From NCBI GenBank assembly GCA_009763385.1, contig VDCT01000801.1:1-64000 (forward strand): 64,000 nt of DNA. The letters are read 5' to 3'. The notes beneath the pieces are model-generated. The model was given only the letters and a program-made list of their open reading frames with translations. It made no database searches and was not told where the DNA came from. The DNA comes from Coix lacryma-jobi var. lacryma-jobi. Its lineage: Eukaryota > Streptophyta > Magnoliopsida > Poales > Poaceae. Numbering within the stretch: the stretch's first letter is position 1; each line of letters begins with the position of its first letter. A program made the position numbers and the translations under genes. Positions 32,711-44,024 of this stretch are shown piece by piece.

Positions 32711-33091
32711 GAGCATCTGCAACAACTCTCTATTCTCACTTGCTATTCTTATAATTTGGTAAAAGCACAAATATTCTTCTCCAACAACTCCCTAAATGAA
32801 CTTCCTATGTTTTGCAACTTCCTATTCCTCCATGCCGCACGCGTAAATTTCCGCGCGCGGAGGTGAGGTTGCTATCCCGTGATTCACACCGTGGCGGGCT
32901 CCCGCGCGCTATTCCCTACCTCTCCCGCGGCAACGCAGATCGGCCTAGGTGGGCTTAGTTTTTTGATTTTAGCAAGTTGAAATAGCAAATTGTTGGAGAG
33001 AGGTCTTTTTTTTTACTTACCAAATGAATTAGCAAGTTGCTAAAACTCATGATATACCAAGTCATTTTTTCCCAACTTGTTGAAGATGCTC
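32711..33091. mobile_element. Tourist-like (PIF/Harbinger) MITE with TTA target duplication
   Basis: GAGCATCTGCAACAACT at the left, AACTTGTTGAAGATGCTC at the right (complementary with two or three mismatches), flanked on both sides by TTA. Length 381. The interior has a GC-rich core and a second complementary segment (CAACAACTCCCTAA and TTGTTGGAGAGAG). Non-coding. Confidence 0.8.
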
Positions 33092-34661
33092 TTACTTTTG
33101 CCAATGCGGGACGTTGGACTTTGTACGTTTCTAGCGATCTGGGTGCAATACAAACAGATACATTTTTGTGAATGTTATAACACTACTGTCTCCAAAAATC
33201 ACTTTTACTACCTGTAGAAAGCTCTTCTATGGACTCATGGATTGGCTTCCTCACATCTCCTCGAGTTGAAAGAAGAATAAAGATGTAAATCAGGAGTAAA
33301 CTTTTGATAAGCGATTTTTTATCCAGTCTTAATGTACAGTTTCATCTCTCGGTTTTTAAGACAAATAAAATCACAGATGAAATAGATCTCTCCCTCGATA
33401 TACAGTTTCAATGCACGGTTTCATATATTTCGTGGTCCCATGATCCCTCTTTCTCTCTTCTTTTCATCTCTCGAGCTGCGCGCGTTGCATGAGATAAAAC
33501 ACAATGACGTTCTCAATGGGGTTCCACCAAGATTTTACTGTTTTGGAAACAACGTTCAAAAGTTTCATGAGAATGAAACATATTTTTTTTCTCTCCTCCT
33601 AGTTTTATGTAAAAAACTGATGTGACACCTTATTTAATGTGCATGTAGTGGCAGAGCCAGGTATCTGGCAAGGCTCGGTGGCTGCCACACCTAAAATCCA
33701 TATAAAATACAGAATATATGTAGTATACATACATGTTATATGTTGATGGCTTGATGCACACCATGGGCACCGATGGCTGGGTTGATGGGCTTAACGTTGA
33801 TGGACCAGAAGGAGGCTAATCTGTTCATCAGAATATCTTATTCTTTTATCAATATAATAAATCTATAATAGTCTTATATAATATTTTATATAATTTCAGT
33901 AGATCCTTATATCGTTCATTAAACCTCGCCATACCTGAAAATTGCTCCTTATTCGCTACTGTGCATGAAACCTCTCATAAAACTCTTTTGAGATTGGCCT
34001 AGTAACAAAAAAAAAAAAACTCCAAATTCCAAAAGTTCAGCCGAACCCATGCTGTACGTTTTCCTCTCGTCTCCACGCGGCCAATGACGTGGAGTCACGT
34101 TTTTTTTTTTTGTCCCGGCCACCTGGGTCTCCCGTATGTACATACTAGTACACGCTACACCATATATACTAGACGACAGCTGCAAAAATGAGAGTGCACG
34201 CGTTTATCACAGAGTCGAAATTAATCCCACAACTACAACTGTATCCCAGCAGTCTCCAGTCCGGCCCGCTGTCCACACGCGCGCCACACCCGCGGTTGCA
34301 CTGCATGAACGAACGCATGCATCGCGATGCGGAAGCGCGCAGATCGAGACATCGCGCCGCCGGCTGGCACGGCCGCGCGCACGCACGAGAGGGGGGCTCT
34401 TCATCATTCCAGTCACAGCAGCGAACTCCGAGTCCGCAACATTTTCTGGCTGCCAGTATAGAGCCAGCCGCCAGCCGCCGCTCCATCCACCCACGCTCGC
34501 CGCCGCCCACTGGATCCATTAGCTAGCCGCGCGCATCTCGTGATCTCGTCCGAGATCCTCCGATCGAGTCGCCGAGGAAGGGAGAGTTTAGTTTCAGAGT
34601 TTCTACCTCCTCGGCTCCTCTCGACTCCGGTCCGTCTCTTCTCCTCCGGCAGAGGACGACG
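33092..34661. other. Upstream region of HGGT
   Basis: No gene recognised in 33092-34661. 33640-33950 resembles a degraded repeat (GTGGCAGAGCCAGG near its start). 34100-34660 becomes GC-rich and likely holds the HGGT promoter and 5' leader. A possible TATA-like ATATATAC lies at 34163, but no transcription start can be assigned. Confidence 0.35.
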
Positions 34662-35029
34662 ATGCAGGTTGCGTCACCAGCGGCGGCGGCGGCGCACGCG
34701 TTGCGGCTGTCTACAGGCAATTAATCGTTCTTATGTTTTTCTTGTGTCGTATTTGTTAATTTCTTTCTTCGATTTTTTATTTATTTTTGTCTTCGATGTC
34801 CTGTGTGTTAGATTTGATCGAGAACTGTGTGGTTGATGGTGATCGATAATTGTTTGTGGTGATATGCAGATCATAGCGAAGGACCCAAGAGTAGTAGGGC
34901 TTGGTTCGGAGCGAGGAAATTCTCATGGACAGGTAATATATATGTTGTGCGGCTTTTGATCTCCTCAGGTGTATTTGATTTCAGAGTTATCATTTACAAA
35001 ACCAGTTGCAGTTTCGAGCATCTCTTGTA

Positions 35030-35143
35030 CTCTTTCCATTCAAAATCAAGTCGTTTCGACTTTTGATTTAGGCGTATATGCATTGCAAAAACTATGTGTC
35101 TAATAAAAAAATAAATTAGTTTATAATTTAAAAACGGAGGAAG
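35030..35143. mobile_element. Stowaway-like MITE in HGGT intron 2
   Basis: CTCTTTCCATTC at the left, AAACGGAGGAAG at the right, flanked by TA, about 114 bases. Ends resemble the CTCCCTCCGT family, somewhat diverged. Confidence 0.55.
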
Positions 35144-35936
35144 TACTGGATTAGGTTTATTGTTGTTCTGCAAGAACAAATAGATTAGATTCACTGGTAC
35201 AAACTATATGAAGCATAGGGTGTTACTTGTGATTTCGTTAAAAAAAACATACATCTACGATACTACACCACACCCTAGTCAGTGGGTGATGAATCCAAGT
35301 TCAGGGGAAGGGGTTGCGCTAGCAACCTTAAAGGGAAGTAAGCTGGCCAAGCGGAGCGTCGAGGCTTTTAGGGTTACCATTCACTGTGGAAGGAAGGGGA
35401 TAACGGTTGTTGGGTCAAGGATGGGCACTGGAGTCATAAGGATAGTTAGGGCAGTAGCAACGCCCGCTAATATGAGTGTTAGCGCCTCAGGAAAAAGTAA
35501 TAGACTATGTAGATAGAGCAGGACCTAGCTATCAATTTTCCAACCCAAGTGAGTGGCCTCCTCCGCATATGTGGAGGTTCAAACTAACTATGGTATCGCG
35601 TTGAGGAAGCCCTTAGTACGGCAGGGAGAGTAGGTTCAGACCTGGCTTTCTGGAGATCGACTGGGACAGGGACGGAAGCAGGCCGGTGGAAGGCAAGGGC
35701 GTGCGTTTGCGTCAAACAAAGACGACAAGACAAAGATTAAATATAAATAGTAGCTGTAAGATAAAGATCTAATTATTTTAATTCGTCATTTAAAAATTCT
35801 AAAAAATCAAGCATCAAATCTATAGTACTTCTCAAAAGAAAATACTTAGTTAAGCGGAAGCTCCAGCCACCCTAGGACCCCTTAACCATGAAAAATCCAA
35901 ATTTGTCAAAAAAAATTATAGGCAAAATTTGCTACA
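35144..35936. other. HGGT intron 2, unclassified sequence
   Basis: Intronic sequence with a 102-residue plus-strand frame (35208-35516) of no recognisable family. Its GC content is higher than the surrounding intron at 35280-35720, which may mark an old insertion, but no termini were found. Confidence 0.3.
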
Positions 35937-36053
35937 GGACACTGAAATAACCTCTCTTTGCTAGCGAACATGTAAAATAAAGCAATTTGCTGACGGATAC
36001 ACACTGTTTCTTGACAAATTTGCTGATAGTCATCGTGCTGCAAAAATATCTTT

Positions 36054-37523
36054 CACTACGGGAAATCAATCTTTGCCGAGTGCCTGTGGCTTTGCCGAGT
36101 GCCAAATTTCGGGTACTAGACAAAGAGCCTCTTTGCCGAGTGCCGGCCACGTGGCACTCGACAAAGCATGTGGCCCCGAATTGTGCCACGTGGGCGGTTC
36201 TTTGCCGAGTGCCACGTGGCTGGCACTCGGCAAAGAGGTGCCTTTGCCGAGTGCCGGCCACGTGGCACTCGGCAAAGAATGTGGCCCCGAACTGTGCCAC
36301 GTGGGCGGTTCTTTGCCGAGTGCCACGTGGCTGGCACTCTCGCAAAGAGGTGCCTTTGCCGAGTGCCGGCCACGTGGCACTCGGCAAAGAGCTCTTTGCC
36401 TAGTGTTTTTTTTTCTGACACTCGGCAAAGCCAGTTTTTAAATTACATTTTGAAGCAGTAAATTAATCCAAATGAAAAGCTTTTAACTACAAAGTTGGTT
36501 AACTTATCAAGATTAACAATTTTTGTTTTGGTGATTTTTTCATTTGACAAACTTAAATAATTCGTTCACAAATCTTATATATCTCTCCGGTAGTTTATAA
36601 CTACAAGAGTGATATATAATGTTTATGAATAATATTAGAACCACAATGTCGGATGCACAAATAGTCAAACAACAAAATAAACTTGTACATCTTGACAAGT
36701 TAATGAAAGTTTGTAGTTGATAACTTTTTAATTTGAAGTCCTCTAGTTATGCAAAACTGCGTCGAATTTGAAAATTTTAAAATTCAAATTTTTCAAAATA
36801 CCTCAGATGGAGAAATGACCAAAATGAAAGTTGTAGATCTCGAAAAGTTATGAAACTTTTGGTGTTGACAACTTTTTGATTTGAAATCATCTTGTCAACG
36901 AAAACTACGTTTCAAATTGTAAAATTTAAAATTCAAATTTTGATAAACGACCTCGGATGGAAAAACTACCAAATAAAAAAGTTGTAGATCTTGAAAAGTT
37001 AGAAAACTTTATAGTTTACAATTTTTTGATTTGAATTCGTTTAGGGCGTCAAATAAGCAAGTTACACATGATTTAGTATAATATATGGGTAATCGAAACG
37101 GAGATGGAACGTATATGAGTGTGTAGTGCAGTGGTAGAGGAGGCTCCGCGCGAACAAGAGGTCGTGAGTTCGAATCCTGCTGACTGCGTGAGAGAAAAAT
37201 GCGTGAAAAATAGTAGAACTTGCGATTTCGAGGGCGACAAGTGGGCGCTGCCCAGTGGACCCCTCCTCCAATTAAATAAAAATTTTTCCCTATTTTTTCG
37301 GGTTTTTTTTATTTTTTTCTTTGCCGAGTGCCAAATATGTCAGCACTCGGCGAAGCCTTCGCCGAGTGCCCGATATTTGGCACTCGGCAAAGAAATCTTT
37401 GCCGTTATATTCTTCGCCGAGTGCCCTTCGCCGAGTGCGGCACTCGGCGAAGGCTTCGCCGAGTGCGAAAGGGCCTTCGCCGAGTGCTTCCAGCACTCGG
37501 CAAAGCCTCGTTCTGCTGTAGTG
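36054..37523. mobile_element. Non-autonomous CACTA element with TTT target duplication
   Basis: Ends CACTACGGGAAA (36054) and TTCTGCTGTAGTG (37523) give CACTA-type termini, flanked by TTT at 36051-36053 and 37524-37526, the three-base duplication typical of CACTA (En/Spm) transposons. Subterminal arrays of CTTTGCCGAGTGCC and its complement fill 36070-36430 and 37318-37506. These are the expected transposase-binding regions. Length 1470. No transposase ORF; the frames there are products of the repeat. The AT-rich middle (36440-37310) contains a tRNA-like segment. Confidence 0.9.
37124..37177 (+). repeat. tRNA-like A-box/B-box segment inside the CACTA element
   Basis: TAGTGCAGTGGTAGAGG (37124-37140) fits a pol III A box and GAGTTCGAATCC (37166-37177) fits a B box, 26 bases apart, close to the spacing in tRNAs without a long variable arm. 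No acceptor stem pairs across the segment, so it is not a functional tRNA. It may be a tRNA relic or the head of a SINE. Confidence 0.55.
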
Positions 37524-39623
37524 TTTACAAAATAGATATAAAATCGTATGTGTCCAAAAAGTATATTATGAAATCTTTTACACTCTACATGATGAGAACT
37601 ACATGGTAAAATATTTTTTTTTGCACTGAAATAACCATTTTACCCCTCTTCATAAATAGACAAAGTTAACCATAGTTAATGTGTTAATATGTTTGTAGGA
37701 CAAATAAAATCTTTAAAAAATAACAGAATTCGTACGTCACCAAATCTTGACTCTGTAAAAGTATTAGCTCAAAATAATAAAGTTTATAATAGTATATTTA
37801 GCATGATTATTATTTATCTCCTATCAAGCATATATTAAACTTTTTTTTATTTCTAGCTGATATTTTTAGCATAGTAACGATTTGATAACGTATAGAGGGC
37901 AAAATGGTTATTTCAGCACAAAATAATATTTTTACCATGTAGTTCTCATTATATAGAGTGTAGAAGATTTTATAGTATAATTTTTGGGTATTTATATGAT
38001 TATATATATATATTGTAAATTTTTCTTATTGTGCATAATGTCTATCAGTAAATTTAATAAGAAACGGAGTGTCCACCAGTAAATTGTTTCATTTTGCATG
38101 TCCACTAGCAAAGAGAGTTCACTTTCAGTGTTCTATATCTAATTTTACCAAAAAAATTGTTCCACACATAAAACATGCAGATTCCTCATCTCCATGGAGG
38201 GTGTTGAGTCGAGCTTCACCGGGTGAACATAAGTGCTCCCAGGAAGAAGTTGTCCCTCTATCATTGTGTTAAAAGGGTGCATATAGAATGCTTTAGGAGT
38301 ACGACTATTTTGAAAAGTCCAATTCCCTTGGAATCCTAGACTTTTCCCAGGAGGGCAATCCATGGGTACTTAGTTCTTCGTAGAGGACTTACTTCTCTAG
38401 GTTATTTGCCTCCTCCTTGCTTCTAAATTAGGCCTTAGAGTAGTATACACATGCTCTTGGCCATCTTAATTCAGGGGTATGAAGGATCCACCAACCATTC
38501 TTTCATTAGTGTCAGAAAACCTCTATGTCTTCTCTTCCCTTGAGAACTTTTTAAGGAACAAGGCCGACTAAATCTTAAATTTGAGTTTACTCGTAAGTTT
38601 TATCTTACGATGAATGAGTAAAACAAATAAATTTTTATAAAGAAAAGGATGGTAACATAACTAAATGAGTTTGTTGCATATCATAGAGTACTGAATGAAA
38701 ATAAGAATAAGGAAAACATTGTTAGTTTTGGCAAGTAATTTTTTTAAAGGGCAACAAGAGATTTGCTATTTTTATTAGACAATGGAACAAAACCATTCAA
38801 GTACAAACAAAGTAAACAAAAACAACAAAGAATCAACTTCAGCTAGGATCACTAGAAAAAAAACAACTTGGGTGGGGGTGTTAATAGGAAGACGTTTGGC
38901 AAGTAATTGTGGTGCACTATTCTGACAAAAGTTATGTTAAGAATTACCTACATAATTTTTACTTTGTTCTCATTTGGGGTTTGCAATGAAAATAATGCTT
39001 ATATATTACCTATCCAAGATTTATGATCTGACATGCTATACATTTGGCTTGCTTTTATTCTATAAATTGCAGGTCATTTGTGTGTGGGAGCTTCAACTGG
39101 CCACTGGCAAAGTCAAGTATCATGTCTTAATATATGGTTTGTTAACATCTTCCTACCTGTTATTGTTTTGATTCTAAATTATTATTTTACTCAAGTTCAG
39201 AAATATTTAATGCCACTAGTGCTACAAGAGCCACAGGGGGGCAACGCAGACATTCGTCATCAGTCCTTAAAGTGAGATGTTGGGCAACTGCTCATCACCA
39301 ACATAATTTTAATGCCCAACGTTTTCAGACAATTGGCATAGAAATTGCAAAGATAATGCAGCTTTCTACCAGTTTTGCCGACCACACACAATATTTGGAA
39401 CTGTGAGCTCTAGTATCCAAGACTGAATTGCATGTCACAAGTTTATATGCATATGTATCATGATTTTAACTTTTTCTTTACATCTCTCTGGACCATTTAT
39501 CATAATAGGCGTTACTTCGGTGTCTCTCCTACCAGTGAGGAGCTTGGATGATTTTACTTTGACAGTTTTATGGGGATTTCTTAAGGTATAATGTTCTTAT
39601 GAATGCTATACTATGGGTACATA

Positions 39624-39884
39624 CTCCCTCTGTCCCTTATTAACCGTTGTTCTCCTCGCTTTCTAAGAAGTTTGATGTAATCAACTTTGACCAAAATATA
39701 GATAAAAATATTAACATTTATGTTACATAATTAATATTTTCAAATAGAACGTTGAATCTAGCTTAATAATAAATTTATTTAGAGATATAAATATTGCTAA
39801 TACCTTTTAGAAATGTAGTCAAACTTAAAGAAGTTTGACCTACACATAAACCACAACAACGACTAATAAATAGGAAGAGGGAGG
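39624..39884. mobile_element. Stowaway-like MITE in an HGGT intron
   Basis: CTCCCTCTGTCCC at the left and AGGAAGAGGGAG at the right, flanked by TA. About 261 bases, inside the intron between exons 39502-39585 and 39961-40035. AT-rich, non-coding. Confidence 0.65.
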
Positions 39885-41492
39885 TAACATTCAATATTCT
39901 TTTCTTCTTTTTTTCTGAAAGTACCAATATACACTATTTCATTTTGGCACTTCTATTCAGGCTTTGGTCGCTGCACTATGTATGAACATTTATGTAGTAG
40001 GGCTGAATCAACTATTCGATATAGAGATTGACAAGGTATTTTGTTTTAATTTTAATTATGTTTGTTGTCATAACACTATTGTGTATATTATTCATAGTTT
40101 CTGATAACCTTTTGAAGGTCAATAAGCCAACTCTCCCATTGGCGTCTGGAGAGTTTTCAGTGGCAACTGCAGTATTATATAGTACAATGGTATGTTCTAA
40201 GTTTCACAGAGAGATCTACAAACCATCTATTCTAGTCAACATAAAGTATCTCTTAAGGGTCTTATATCTTTCTCACATTTTCTTTCTCTTCAATTTGTTA
40301 GAGCATTAGCATCGGAATAAGATCAAAGTCTGCTCCATTGATGTGTGCTTTAGTTGTTAGCTTCCTTCTTGGAAGTGCATATTCCATTGATGTAAGTAAT
40401 CTCTGCATTTTTCTGCAAATTCAGGTGGAATTTCAAAAAAAAAAATCATATGACCATATTGCCTTCACATTGAAATGTGAATCTCTCTTCCTACTTTTCA
40501 GGCTCCATTACTCCGGTGGAAACAACATGCCTTTCTAGCTGCATTTTGCATAATCTTTGTGAGGGCTATATTGGTTCAATTAGCTTTCTTTGCACACATG
40601 CAGGTATCTGATACTGTTCACATATATCCACTGAAATATAAATGCTTTTTTTTCCATTTGTTTAGTGTCTGATGGTGCTTTCTGCGTAGCAACATGTTCT
40701 GAAGAGGCCCTTGGCGCCAACAAGGTCGGTAGTCTTTGCAACATGTTTTATGTGTTGCTTCTCTGCGGTAATAGCGCTATTCAAGGTATGTATTCTTAAT
40801 GTTAAGACCAAGATTTTTTATATGTATGTATGTTTATTTGATACAAGAATTCAAAAGTTAATTTTTTTATTTATGTATGAGACTCTAGGATATTCCTGAT
40901 GTTGATGGAGATAGATATTTTGGTATTGAATCCATGACTGTACGGTTAGGCCAACAGAGAGTAAGAGCATGCCTATTCAAAAATAAAAGTATAATGTACA
41001 TAAGCTGTTGCAAATTTAATACTAGATTTTAATGCTTCAGGTGTATAGGCTCTGCATTAACATTCTCATGACAGCATACACAACTGCTTTATTTTGGTAG
41101 GAGCATCATCTACAAACCTATATCAGAAGATTATCATTGTGAGTGACATCATTCTTTCTAAAACTTAGATACATATGCATAGTGGTTTTTCTCATTTCAC
41201 ATTTCATCAATCTAAAAACTTATTTAGGTGATTGGTCATGGCTTGCTTGCCTTCGCACTTTGGCAAAGAGCACAACAATTTGAGATTGCAAATAAAGAAT
41301 GTATCACACCATTTTATATGTTCATTTGGAAGGTTTGTAAGCTTGTGTCTTATAATATTAGTACACCTTCTTTCAATCTTTAAACAAAAACTATATGGAC
41401 GAGTCGAACTATACTAATGTGCTTATGTCTACTGATTTGCGTCTTTTTATGCAGTTATTCTACGCCGAGTATTTCTTATACCATTTGTGTAG

Positions 41493-43812
41493 TAAAGAAT
41501 CCTACAAGAAACAAAACCCCTGGTATAGACATGTAAAGATCATTGTATGAGGTTTATTGTCAATGATACTCCATCGAAATGGTTTGAATGTTTGTGTCAT
41601 TTGTACTATGACTAATGACTATATCAAGGCAACAACTGAAGCAAATATGCCATGTGTATTAATCATTTGACTTAGATAAGTGAGTTGTGAGAATATTTCT
41701 AATTAGCTACCTAGTTTATGGATATTGATCTCTCTATGAGAAAAATATCTACAAAACTTGGTTTCATACAACTACAAAAATGGCTTAGTAGAAAAGTATC
41801 TTGTGTATCAACAACATATGTATCTCTATAATATTAGCATTTGGCAAAAAAAACCCAACATGTTCGCCAAGAGGAACTAGAAATTATGTGATCAATCAAA
41901 AAACATATGCTTTTGGATTAAACAAAAAGTATACCTAATACAATTAGATGATTAATTAGAAAAAATAAAAGAACATTGAGTAATACAGGATGCATCCCTC
42001 TTAATAGTACGAGATACCTATTAACTCAAGATCAAATGAAAACAAATTTGAACCGGTTGAGTTGATTTCCATCAAAACCAAATACCATCTCTCTGAATCT
42101 TCATTGATTGAGGTTACCATCATGTCGACATTGGTTTCCATCTTGAGCACATGACTTGATTCCATTCATGAAATAGAGATAATCCCAATGCATAAAGTCA
42201 CTTCCATCAACATATCCAATATAGATTTGATCCTCCACATCACATGACCGTCATAGCTTGATTAGTACCTCAACTAAATGCAAGAGCTTTCTTTCTTCTA
42301 GCTAGTAGGTTCCTCAGATGCCAAGCTATCGCTTGCCCTTCACCCTTGCTTAGCGCCTCAAAGTCTCTTCTTGCTATCTTCACCATCTCAAGCCATCAAG
42401 TCACATCTTGTGACAAATCATTCATTTGTATTTATGTCACATCATCATATGAATCCAGTATTAGATAAGCCTTGCATGAATCATATATGCATTGTTGTCT
42501 TGTTGTGTTTAAGCTAGATTAATCATTCAACAATACATCATTTGGGCTTTATACAATATAATCAAATATCTGTGAGATAACCAAATTCTTGTTCAACACT
42601 TAGCAAATATGTTATACCTTTAATCGCATTGTCATTCAATCATCCAAATTCACTAAAGGGCTTAGTGCACTTACAAACGCTTATCTGTAGCTTTTCATAA
42701 ATGACCACTAAATAGATAAATTTAACATGTAAACTTGAACACTAATAATTTAAGGGTCTGTTTCATTTCTTAAAGGTTAGTATGGCGGAACTCCTTCTGC
42801 TCCTAATTCTCTGTGAAGCTAATTCTCTATGAGTATTCTCTAACTGAAATTGACTTCTTATGATTCTAGGATAAATGATAAATTCTATGCATATAGTGAT
42901 TCCCTAAGTGTTACTAAATCAGGAGAAGCTACTTTTTCAGCTTCCAATCTCTAAGTTTATTGTAAAGAATCAATTTACTATAATCAGCAAAGAATCATTT
43001 CTTGTTAAAAAAATGGCAAAGCTTCTTCTAGATTTAGTTTGAAGGTAGAAGCTGCTCTGGGAGCTTTATCAGACATGGATTTTTGAATGGAGTGATTATG
43101 GCGGAGGCGGAGGGTGTGGAGCAGTTCTGATAGCAATTGAAAAGGGAGCAGTGAGAAGTTGTCTAGAGCTGTTTTTTTAGCCTCTGACTTGTATAAATGA
43201 AGTAGTGATTCTCGTCAGCTCCCCCGAAAATCTTGTTGCATCTAAAATCTTGTTGCATTTTAGATGTTTGATATGGATCCCTCTCCGAAGAAGCTGGAAG
43301 CAGAGCTCTAACAAACTGGCCATAAATGTGATGATTAACAAAATTACTACAAATTCTCCATCTAAATTAAAATATTCTTTGAAATTGTCTAGTTATCGGT
43401 CGATAGATTTTATTGTGGTCAAATGTCATTTTTTATAATTGCGATCCAGAGGCTAGTTGTAGCACAAATCCTAAAGCACATTCTAACTTATAGAAATCTG
43501 ACATATTTAGTTAAAAAAATGTCGAACAAATAAATAGCAAAATTCATATTGTTTTTATAAATTTAAAATAAATATGACTGTTTAGATCACTATTTTTTTG
43601 CAAAGAAAAAAACAAATTATGGAGTTGTTTAAAAGATCTTTGAGATGGTCTATGCACCAATAAGAAAGCAGACGTTAGAAAATAAGTATACCCATGGAAA
43701 CGAAGGCCTTGCAGTTCGGCATGGCGGCATGAGGACCATAGGGCCGCCGAGGACCAGGATCCCCCCCTCCCACAATGCCGGGGGACTTCTCGGAAGGGGC
43801 TGTCGCGTTGCG

Positions 43813-43813
<1 letters not shown>
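41493..43813. other. Intergenic region between HGGT and H+-ATPase
   Basis: AT-rich, no gene recognised. 41530-41640 may be the HGGT 3' UTR. 42752-43316 starts GGGTCTGTTT and ends AACAAACTGGCC with internal AGCTTC/GAAGCT complementarity, so it may be an old hAT-like MITE (low confidence). 43640-43810 turns GC-rich towards the H+-ATPase 5' region. Confidence 0.35.

Positions 43814-43851
<38 letters not shown>
43814..43851 (+). repeat. Uninterrupted run of 38 C upstream of H+-ATPase
   Basis: Thirty-eight consecutive C, then GTCT and a second run of 11 C (43856-43866), ending about 160 bases before the ATG at 44025. The minus strand could form G-quadruplexes. A homopolymer this long is also a place where the assembled length is unreliable. 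Confidence 0.85.
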
Positions 43852-43852
<1 letters not shown>

Positions 43853-44024
43853 TCTCCCCCCCCCCCATTTCTTTCGCTCTGAACCATCCACCTGAGCTGC
43901 GCGACGGAGCGAGTCGTCAGAGGCCAGAGCCTCGCTCTCGCTCCTGCATCGTCGTCGTACATTGCAACGGACCGACCCAAGACGACCTAGATAGCAGCTA
44001 GTGTCAGATCCACCGCGCGCGACC

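Larger units (their letters stand above)
35937..38133. mobile_element. Fold-back/long-TIR element in HGGT intron 2
   Basis: Inverted arms of about 240 bases. The left arm is 35937-36053 continued at 37524-37649, and the right arm is 37894-38133. The arms share GACACTGAAA at the outer end, CTCTTTGCTAGC, and inner TACATGGTAAAATATT and GAAATAACCATTTT. The left arm is split by the CACTA element at 36054-37523. Without it the element is about 727 bases. No target duplication was found and there is no transposase, so it is a non-autonomous element of unknown superfamily, possibly MULE-related. Confidence 0.75.
34662..41492 (+). pseudogene. HGGT: Homogentisate geranylgeranyl transferase (HGGT), frame-broken
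   Basis: A UbiA-type plastid membrane prenyltransferase joining homogentisate to geranylgeranyl-PP, the entry to tocotrienols. Fourteen exons fit: 34662-34716, 34870-34932, 39073-39116, 39201-39402, 39502-39585, 39961-40035, 40118-40189, 40302-40391, 40502-40603, 40690-40785, 40889-40960, 41041-41138, 41228-41332, 41455-41492. Seen: MQVASPAAAAAHAL start, FYQFCRPHTIFGT, GVTSVSLLP, the first aspartate motif NQLFDIEIDKVNKP, IGIRSKSAPLMCALVVSFLL, HMQQHVLKRPLAPTRS, the second motif KDIPDVDGD, GHGLLAFALWQRAQQFE and LFYAEYFL. These match HGGT better than the tocopherol enzyme HPT. Breaks: a frame change in exon 4, no AG acceptor before exon 5, one T missing in exon 12 (stop after TALFW), one A missing in exon 14, and about four residues fewer at the end of exon 7. 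Intron 1 begins GC. Intron 2 (4.1 kb) holds three elements. Confidence 0.85.

Noticed and set aside
36070..36430. Regular CTTTGCCGAGTGCC repeats considered as a CRISPR-like array
   Set aside because: The genome is eukaryotic, the repeats occur in both orientations at the two ends of a CACTA element with a TTT duplication, and they have the usual form of subterminal transposase-binding arrays.
37124..37177. Functional tRNA gene
   Set aside because: A and B boxes are present, but the flanks do not pair as an acceptor stem and there is no convincing anticodon arm.
38069..38363. Short frames on both strands in the HGGT intron
   Set aside because: They span the end of the fold-back element and intronic sequence; no conserved residues or splice context.
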